Positions 31,490 through 36,176 of a DNA stretch of 36,176 nucleotides are shown piece by piece. The position numbers were made by a program, and so were the translations under genes. Position 1 is the stretch's first letter. Each line of letters begins with the position of its first letter. Under the pieces are notes generated by a model. The model saw only the letters and a list, made by a program, of their open reading frames with translations. It was not told where the DNA came from and searched no databases. Source of the DNA: Phycisphaerales bacterium (GTDB taxonomy: Bacteria; Planctomycetota; Phycisphaerae; Tepidisphaerales; Tepidisphaeraceae); NCBI GenBank assembly GCA_028291615.1, contig JAQGHM010000300.1:1-36176 (forward strand), read 5' to 3'.

Positions 31490-33124
31490 TTAGTACATCC
31501 CCCCCCCACCCGCCCCGGCACCCGCCGGTTCGGCTTCGCCCTTGATATCACAGACCATCGCGTCCGTGGTCAAAAGCAAACTCGCGATCGACGCCGCGTT
31601 CTGTAGCGCGGTGCGCTCGACCTTCGTCGGCACGATCACGCCCATCTTGAGCATGTCGCCGTACTCGTGAGTCAGGGCGTTGTAGCCGAAGTTGACGTCG
31701 TTCGACTCCTTGACCTTCTGCGCCACCACGCCGCCGTCGCCGCCGGCGTTTTCTACGATCTGCTTGATCGGGGCCTCGACCGCCCGGCGGACGATGTCCA
31801 CGCCGATCTGCTGATCTTCGTTGATCGCCTTCTTGCGCACGTTGTCCAGCACCTTGCAGGCGCGGATCACGGCGACGCCGCCGCCCGGCAAAATGCCTTC
31901 TTCAACCGCGGCGCGGCAGGCATGCAGCGCGTCTTCGACGCGGGCCTTCTTTTCCTTCATCGCCACTTCGGTGGCCGCCCCGACCTGGATCTGGGCGACG
32001 CCGCCGGCCAGCTTCGCCAGGCGCTCCTGAAGCTTCTCCTGGTCGTACTCGCTGGTGTTGGCTTCGATCTCGTGCTTGAGCTGCTCGATGCGGCCCTTGA
32101 TCGCCTTCTCGTTGCCGGCGCCTTCGATGATCGTCGTGTTGTCCTTGTCCACGCTGACCTTCTTCGCCCGGCCAAGCTGGCTCAGCTCGACGTTCTCGAG
32201 CTTGATGCCGAGTTCTTCGAAGATCGCCGTGCCGCCGGTGACGATCGCGATGTCTTCCAGCATCGCCTTGCGGCGATCGCCAAAGCCCGGGGCCTTGACG
32301 GCACACACCTTGAGCGTGCCGCGAAGCTTATTGACCACCAAAGTCGCCAGCGCCTCGCCTTCAACTTCCTCGGCGATAATCAGCATCGGCTTGCCCTGCT
32401 CGGCCGCCTTGCTGAGGATCGGCACCAGGTCGCGGGCGTTGCTGATCTTCTTCTCGTGGATCAGGATGTAGGCGTCCTCGAGGACGGCCGTCATCGTGGT
32501 CATGTCGGTGACGAAGTGGGGCGACAGGAAACCCTTGTCAAACTGCATCCCTTCGACCAGCTCAACGTGGGTGTCCAGGCTCTTGCCTTCTTCGACGGTG
32601 ATGACGCCGTCCTTGCCGACCTTGTCCATCGCGTCGGCGATCATCTGGCCGATCTGCGCGTCGTTGTTGGCCGAGGAAGCGCCGACCTGGGCGACTTCCT
32701 TGGACGACTCGACCTTCTTCGACATCTTCGAGAGCTGCTCGACAATGGCCTCGACGGCCATGTTGATGCCGCGCTGTACCTGGGTCGCATTAGCGCCCGC
32801 GGTGACGTTCTTAAGCCCTTCCGTGTAGATCGCCTCGGCGTAAACCGTGGCGGTCGTGGTGCCGTCGCCGGCGACGGTGGAGGTCTTGGAAGCGACCTCC
32901 TTCACCATCTGAGCGCCCATGTTTTCATAAGGATCGTCCAGCTCGATCTCCTTGGCCACGGTCACGCCGTCCTTGGTGACGGTCGGCGAGCCAAAGGATT
33001 TCTCCAGGACGACGTTTCGCCCCGACGGCCCAAGGGTAACCTTGACAGCCCGGGCCAACTTGGAAACACCGCGGCGAATCGCCTCGCGCGCTTCCTGATC
33101 AAATGCAATTCGTTTAGCAGCCAT
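31490..33124 (-). CDS. groEL: Chaperonin GroEL
   Basis: The product is 544 residues, the usual length. GroEL forms the 14-subunit ring that folds proteins with GroES and ATP. Clear features are [22 protein letters not shown] (ATP site), [17 protein letters not shown], and [17 protein letters not shown], where the usual Thr is Cys. The end is a Gly-rich [10 protein letters not shown] tail in the style of the GGM repeats. The start has AAGGAG about nine bases upstream. groES is directly upstream on the same strand, but the 119-bp gap holds a large inverted repeat. No CIRCE element was seen upstream of groES. Confidence 0.98.
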   Translation of the reverse strand: MAAKRIAFDQEAREAIRRGVSKLARAVKVTLGPSGRNVVLEKSFGSPTVTKDGVTVAKEIELDDPYENMGAQMVKEVASKTSTVAGDGTTTATVYAEAIYTEGLKNVTAGANATQVQRGINMAVEAIVEQLSKMSKKVESSKEVAQVGASSANNDAQIGQMIADAMDKVGKDGVITVEEGKSLDTHVELVEGMQFDKGFLSPHFVTDMTTMTAVLEDAYILIHEKKISNARDLVPILSKAAEQGKPMLIIAEEVEGEALATLVVNKLRGTLKVCAVKAPGFGDRRKAMLEDIAIVTGGTAIFEELGIKLENVELSQLGRAKKVSVDKDNTTIIEGAGNEKAIKGRIEQLKHEIEANTSEYDQEKLQERLAKLAGGVAQIQVGAATEVAMKEKKARVEDALHACRAAVEEGILPGGGVAVIRACKVLDNVRKKAINEDQQIGVDIVRRAVEAPIKQIVENAGGDGGVVAQKVKESNDVNFGYNALTHEYGDMLKMGVIVPTKVERTALQNAASIASLLLTTDAMVCDIKGEAEPAGAGAGGGGMY

Positions 33125-33161
33125 GTTCGTTTGCTCCTTGAAATTTCTAGTTATTCATGTT

Positions 33162-33224
33162 CTTCATGTTTCACGTCTTCATGTTTCACGACGTTGATGA
33201 AACATGAAAACGTGAAACATGAAG
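33162..33224. repeat. 27-bp inverted repeat between groES and groEL
   Basis: The left arm (33162-33188) and right arm (33198-33224) match at 26 of 27 positions around a 9-base loop. Each arm is itself a near-direct double of CTTCATGTTTCA, and a third partial copy lies at 33154-33162. It sits in the 119-bp gap between groES and groEL, both on the minus strand. The transcript would fold into a long hairpin that could stop, slow or protect it between the two genes. This is inference. Confidence 0.85.
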
Positions 33225-33243
33225 AGGCGCGGCAACGCGGTGA

Positions 33244-33534
33244 TTATTCAACCACGGCGAGGATGTCGTCCTCGGACATGATCATCAGTTCTTCGCCGTC
33301 GATCTTGACCTCGGTCCCAGCGTAAGAGGCGAAGATCACTTCATCCCCCTTCTTAACGTTCCAAGGCGCGCGCTCGCCGGACTCCAGGCGCTTGCCGTCG
33401 CCCAGCGAGATGATCTTCCCGCGCTTGGGCTTTTCCTTAGCCGAATCGGGAAGCACAATCCCCGATTTGGTCTTCGTCTCCGCCTCAACCCGCTTTATCA
33501 AAATCTTGTCGCCTAAGGGACGCAGCTTTGCCAT
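33244..33534 (-). CDS. groES: Co-chaperonin GroES
   Basis: The product is 96 residues, the normal length. It caps the GroEL ring. The family pattern is complete: LRPLGDKILIKRVEAETKTKSGIVLPDSAKEKP (mobile loop), GKIISLGDGKRL, and VKKGDEVIFASYAGTEVKIDGEELMIMSEDDILAV. AAGGAG lies about eight bases before the ATG. It is upstream of groEL in the same direction. A 59-bp AT-rich gap separates it from the response-regulator gene upstream. That gap has no inverted repeat TTAGCACTC-GAGTGCTAA, so HrcA/CIRCE control is not supported. Confidence 0.98.
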   Translation of the reverse strand: MAKLRPLGDKILIKRVEAETKTKSGIVLPDSAKEKPKRGKIISLGDGKRLESGERAPWNVKKGDEVIFASYAGTEVKIDGEELMIMSEDDILAVVE

Positions 33535-33593
33535 GATTGATTCTCCTTCTGAAAGTGGAAAGTGTTTCGTTGCGATTTGTACAATTACACAAT

Positions 33594-34007
33594 TTACGAG
33601 TCGCTGGGCCAGCGGCTGGCGTAGCGCTTTTTCAGGATGCGGGCCAAGGCGTCGAGCAGCACGTTAAGGTCGACCGGCTTGGAGAGGACGCTGAAGACGC
33701 GCATGCCCAGGGCTTCGTGCAGCAGGTGGTCGGTCAGGTGCGTGGCGAGCAGGATGCTGGCCGGGGCATTTTTCTGGTCGCGCATCAAGCGGATGACCTG
33801 CAGCCCGCCAAGCTGCGGCATCTGCTGATCGAGCACGGCGACGTGGATCTGCGTGTTCTGCATGAGCTCGAGCGCCTCGCGGCCGGTGCGAACGGCCAGC
33901 GTCTGCACGCCCTGCGGCTCGAGAAGCCGGCGGACATTGTCCTGCCAGCCCTCCGAGTCATGGGCCAGCAACACGCTGAGCCGGTTGTTCGGGGACACGT
34001 CGACCAT
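33594..34007 (-). CDS. Receiver-only response regulator
   Basis: The product is 137 residues from an ATG at 34007. The receiver domain covers nearly the whole protein: VLLAHDSEG with Asp17, phospho-acceptor Asp60 in VAVLDQQMPQLGG, Thr89 in LLATH and Lys110 in LSKPVD. No output domain follows. It is 59 bp upstream of groES on the same strand and may share its transcript. A 254-bp gap lies upstream. There is no kinase nearby. It could act on a partner such as a diguanylate cyclase or kinase encoded elsewhere. Confidence 0.85.
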   Translation of the reverse strand: MVDVSPNNRLSVLLAHDSEGWQDNVRRLLEPQGVQTLAVRTGREALELMQNTQIHVAVLDQQMPQLGGLQVIRLMRDQKNAPASILLATHLTDHLLHEALGMRVFSVLSKPVDLNVLLDALARILKKRYASRWPSDS

Positions 34008-34136
34008 AGACTTACCACGCCCGCCCCGGTTTCACGTTAGACCGTGGGGCGCAAGGGTAACAACAATGGGTGTGCCGTGAGAGCAGGCCCCAGACAGATT
34101 TTATAAGCATTGAATTGACAATGACTTAGGAAGGAG

Positions 34137-34166
34137 AGGATGGAGGATGGAAGATGGAGGATGGAG
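34137..34166. repeat. Short GGATGGA purine-rich repeat
   Basis: About four imperfect copies of GGATGGA/GGAAGAT units in a purine-only stretch, within the 254-bp gap between the response regulator and cinA. A small hairpin CTGCCA-AAGG-TGGCAG at 34176-34191 lies beside it and may end the cinA transcript. Confidence 0.6.
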
Positions 34167-34261
34167 CGGCAGATTCTGCCAAAGGTGGCAGGGCTCGGTG
34201 GACGACTGCCGAACTGACAGCGGCGGTGTGAGTGAATTGCAGGGGTACAAGGGGTGGGGTT

Positions 34262-35563
34262 TCACAGTGGGAGTGGCTGGCCCAGAAGGTGGAAACGGAG
34301 CATGGTGAGGGCCATCTTGGCGCTGCGATCGCGGATCATTTCGCGGTCGCCGTGGAAGATGAAGGTACGGGCGTGGGCGTCAACGGCCTCTTCCTCGCGG
34401 TGCCGCGCCAAGGCGATGGAAACGGTGCCGACTGGCTTTTCAGCGGTGCCGCCGTCAGGGCCGGCGATGCCTGAAACCGCCAGCGCGAAGTCAGCGGACG
34501 CGCGGCGCAAGGCGCCGACCGCCATCTCCCGCGCCACCGCGTCGGAGACGGCGCCGTGAGTCGCAATCAGCTTCGCATCGACGCCGAGCATCTCGGTCTT
34601 GGCCTCGTTCGAATACGTGATCCAGCCCTGCTTGAAGTAGGCGCTGGAGCCAGGGATGTCGGTGAGGAACTTGGCGAGCAGGCCGCCGGTGCAGGACTCG
34701 GCGGTGGTGACAGACTTGCTCTGGGTTTTGAGCAGCGTCGCGACGACGTCCTGCAAGGTGTCATCGCCCTCGCCCCAGATTAATTTGCCCAGAGCGGCGC
34801 GGGCGGCTTGTTCGGTCGCGGCAATATCGTGCTCGGCTTGTTCGCGCGAGTCGGCGTATGCATTGATCCGTAGCGAGACGTATCCGTTAGCGACCGTGGT
34901 GCCCACGCTGGGGTTGCGGTCGCGGCGCATGAGATCCGGGATCTTGTCGGCGACGGCGGATTCACCGAGTCCGAAAGTGTGGAGGGTTTTTGAGAAGATG
35001 ACGGAAGAAACCGGGTCGACACGACCCGACTCAGCGCCCGCGAGTTTCGGCAGGATGCTTCGTTCGAACATGATCTTCATCTCTTTTGGCACGCCGGGCA
35101 TGATGAAGATCTGGCAGAGGGTTTTCTGATCGCCGGACTGATAGTTGCAGTAGATGCCCGGCGCGGTGCCGGCGGTGTTCTCGATCATCTCCGTCCCGTG
35201 CGGGAGCATGGCTTGGATGCGGTTGCGCGGCGGCATGTCGCGCTTCAGCGCCTTGAAAAAGCGCGTGACGTTTTCGAGCGCGGCCTCGTTTAACTCAAGC
35301 GGCCGATCGAGAAACGCCGCCAGAGCCTGGCGCGTCAGGTCATCTTCCGTCGGGCCGAGGCCACCGGAGACGATCAACACATCGCAGCGCCCGACGGATT
35401 CTTCGAACGCCTGCCGGATCGCCCCCTGATCATCGGGCACGGTGAGGTGGGCGACCGGCTTTAGTCCGATCGCCGCCAGATGCTGCGCGAGCCACGCGCT
35501 GTTGGTATCGACTGTCTGGCCGAGGGTGAGTTCGTCGCCGATGGAAAGGATGATGGCGTGCAT
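34262..35563 (-). CDS. cinA: CinA-family protein (nicotinamide-nucleotide amidase domain)
   Basis: The product is 433 residues, normal length for two-domain CinA. The N-terminal molybdopterin-binding-like/COG1058 domain starts AIILSIGDELTLGQTVDTNS and has SGGLGPTEDDLTR. The C-terminal PncC-type domain (about 270-430) has AESCTGGLLAKFLTDIPGSS and AVSGIAGPDGGTAEKPVGTVSIA. The latter domain deamidates NMN in pyridine-nucleotide recycling. The first is an ADP-ribose-pyrophosphatase-like or MoaB/MogA-like fold. It lies 8 bp after the next gene's stop (35572) and so is probably co-transcribed with it. Confidence 0.96.
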   Translation of the reverse strand: MHAIILSIGDELTLGQTVDTNSAWLAQHLAAIGLKPVAHLTVPDDQGAIRQAFEESVGRCDVLIVSGGLGPTEDDLTRQALAAFLDRPLELNEAALENVTRFFKALKRDMPPRNRIQAMLPHGTEMIENTAGTAPGIYCNYQSGDQKTLCQIFIMPGVPKEMKIMFERSILPKLAGAESGRVDPVSSVIFSKTLHTFGLGESAVADKIPDLMRRDRNPSVGTTVANGYVSLRINAYADSREQAEHDIAATEQAARAALGKLIWGEGDDTLQDVVATLLKTQSKSVTTAESCTGGLLAKFLTDIPGSSAYFKQGWITYSNEAKTEMLGVDAKLIATHGAVSDAVAREMAVGALRRASADFALAVSGIAGPDGGTAEKPVGTVSIALARHREEEAVDAHARTFIFHGDREMIRDRSAKMALTMLRFHLLGQPLPL

Positions 35564-35571
35564 GTTGGTTG

Positions 35572-36176
35572 TCAGTGCGCGGGCCGGTTGTCGAGAATCG
35601 GCTCCAGGCCCTGCACGGTGGCTTCCAAATCCTTCTGTTCATCACCCGGCAATTGCCGCCGGCCAAAGCGAATCGAGTAGAAGACCTTCGTCAACCGCCG
35701 AATCGTATCGAACGCTTCGTTCGGAAGAAACGCCAGCGAATCGCTGAACTCCGCCGCCGTCTGGTGGCGCGGGCGGATGATCCGCCGCCGCTCCAGCAGC
35801 GTCATGAGCTGTTCGTAAAAACCCAGTTGCTTCGCCAGGCGGATCTGCTCCGCGGTCGGCAGGTTATCCAGGCCGATCCGCGCCGCCCGCCGGCGCATGC
35901 GGCGGCGGTTGTGGATCAGCGTGAACAGGCCGTACAGCAGCACCGCCACCAACAGCCCGATCAACCCGATGATCAGCTTCACCGAAAACATCAGCCCCTG
36001 CCCGTTGCTCAGCCATTCGTTCATGCGATCGGTGAACCCGCTCCAACCGCTCCGCATCTTGCGCGAAATGCGATTGGGGTTCAGCGGCGTGTGAAGCACC
36101 GTGTTAACCGCAGCGCGGTCCAGATTGGCGATGAGATTTTCACGCCGCTCGCCGTCGTAGGCGACGACTTTCTCCG
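35572..36176 (-). CDS. Probable transglutaminase-like/DUF4129 membrane protein (partial, N-terminus outside window)
   Basis: The frame is open through the right edge, so only the last 201 or so residues are seen. The visible part starts EKVVAYDGERRENLIANLD, like the end of a transglutaminase-core domain of the TgpA type. One hydrophobic helix follows (LIIGLIGLLVAVLLYGLFTLI), then a basic stretch (RRRMRRRAA). The C-terminal domain has LGFYEQLMTLLERRRIIRPRHQTAAEF and FYSIRFGRRQL, the DUF4129 pattern. Such proteins are membrane-bound and of unknown substrate. It is upstream of cinA (8-bp gap). An in-frame GTG at 36099 is not taken as the start because coding continues above it. Confidence 0.72.
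   Translation of the reverse strand, partial: EKVVAYDGERRENLIANLDRAAVNTVLHTPLNPNRISRKMRSGWSGFTDRMNEWLSNGQGLMFSVKLIIGLIGLLVAVLLYGLFTLIHNRRRMRRRAARIGLDNLPTAEQIRLAKQLGFYEQLMTLLERRRIIRPRHQTAAEFSDSLAFLPNEAFDTIRRLTKVFYSIRFGRRQLPGDEQKDLEATVQGLEPILDNRPAH

Noticed and set aside
31667..33325. 552-codon plus-strand open frame
   Set aside because: A shadow of groEL, whose motifs are complete on the minus strand.

Overview
This GC-rich window most resembles a planctomycete chromosome, probably of the class Phycisphaerae (Tepidisphaera/Humisphaera-like). That placement is an inference from gene content. It rests on several secreted proteins with C-terminal PEP-CTERM-type tails (VPEP or VPLP, a hydrophobic helix, then Arg-rich), a giant beta-solenoid protein with dockerin-like calcium repeats, a CHASE2 adenylate cyclase, lipoprotein M48 proteases and an exported truncated globin. 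Housekeeping genes are spread among them: ftsY, nusB, ribH, groES, groEL and cinA. No rRNA, tRNA, CRISPR array or replication origin was seen.

Region by region. 1-1.4 kb: two tandem paralogous secreted PEP-CTERM-type proteins on the minus strand, the first cut by the window edge, each with the same 23-bp motif about 140-150 bp upstream. 1.6-10.1 kb: an envelope block with a FecR-domain protein, an M48 lipoprotein protease, an MFS-like transporter, and a plus-strand run of CHASE2 adenylate cyclase, SH3 protein, M48 lipoprotein and an M48 look-alike that has lost both zinc histidines. 10.1-15.6 kb: a minus-strand run of ribH, an AsmA/DUF748-like protein, an exported truncated haemoglobin, a cytochrome P450, nusB and ftsY. 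15.7-18.4 kb: a UbiA-family prenyltransferase, a receiver-only response regulator and an FAD/NAD(P) oxidoreductase. 18.6-27.7 kb: the giant PEP-CTERM protein, an esterase, several small or unknown genes, a methyltransferase and another PEP-CTERM protein.

27.9-31.5 kb is the accessory part. It holds a zinc-finger/LuxR-HTH protein, a REP-associated Y1 transposase (RAYT) with three near-identical palindromes (before, inside and after its gene), an HNH endonuclease gene of visibly lower GC, and a second RAYT. A second palindrome family is associated with the latter. Its copies have conserved outer bases and changing inner stems, and two of them sit far away at 5.5 and 25.6 kb. This two-family RAYT/REP system is the best candidate for something new here.

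31.5-36.2 kb returns to housekeeping: groES-groEL split by a large 27-bp-arm inverted repeat, a receiver-only response regulator, cinA, and the C-terminal end of a probable transglutaminase/DUF4129 membrane protein that runs off the right edge. All calls come from reading the sequence; no database search was made.
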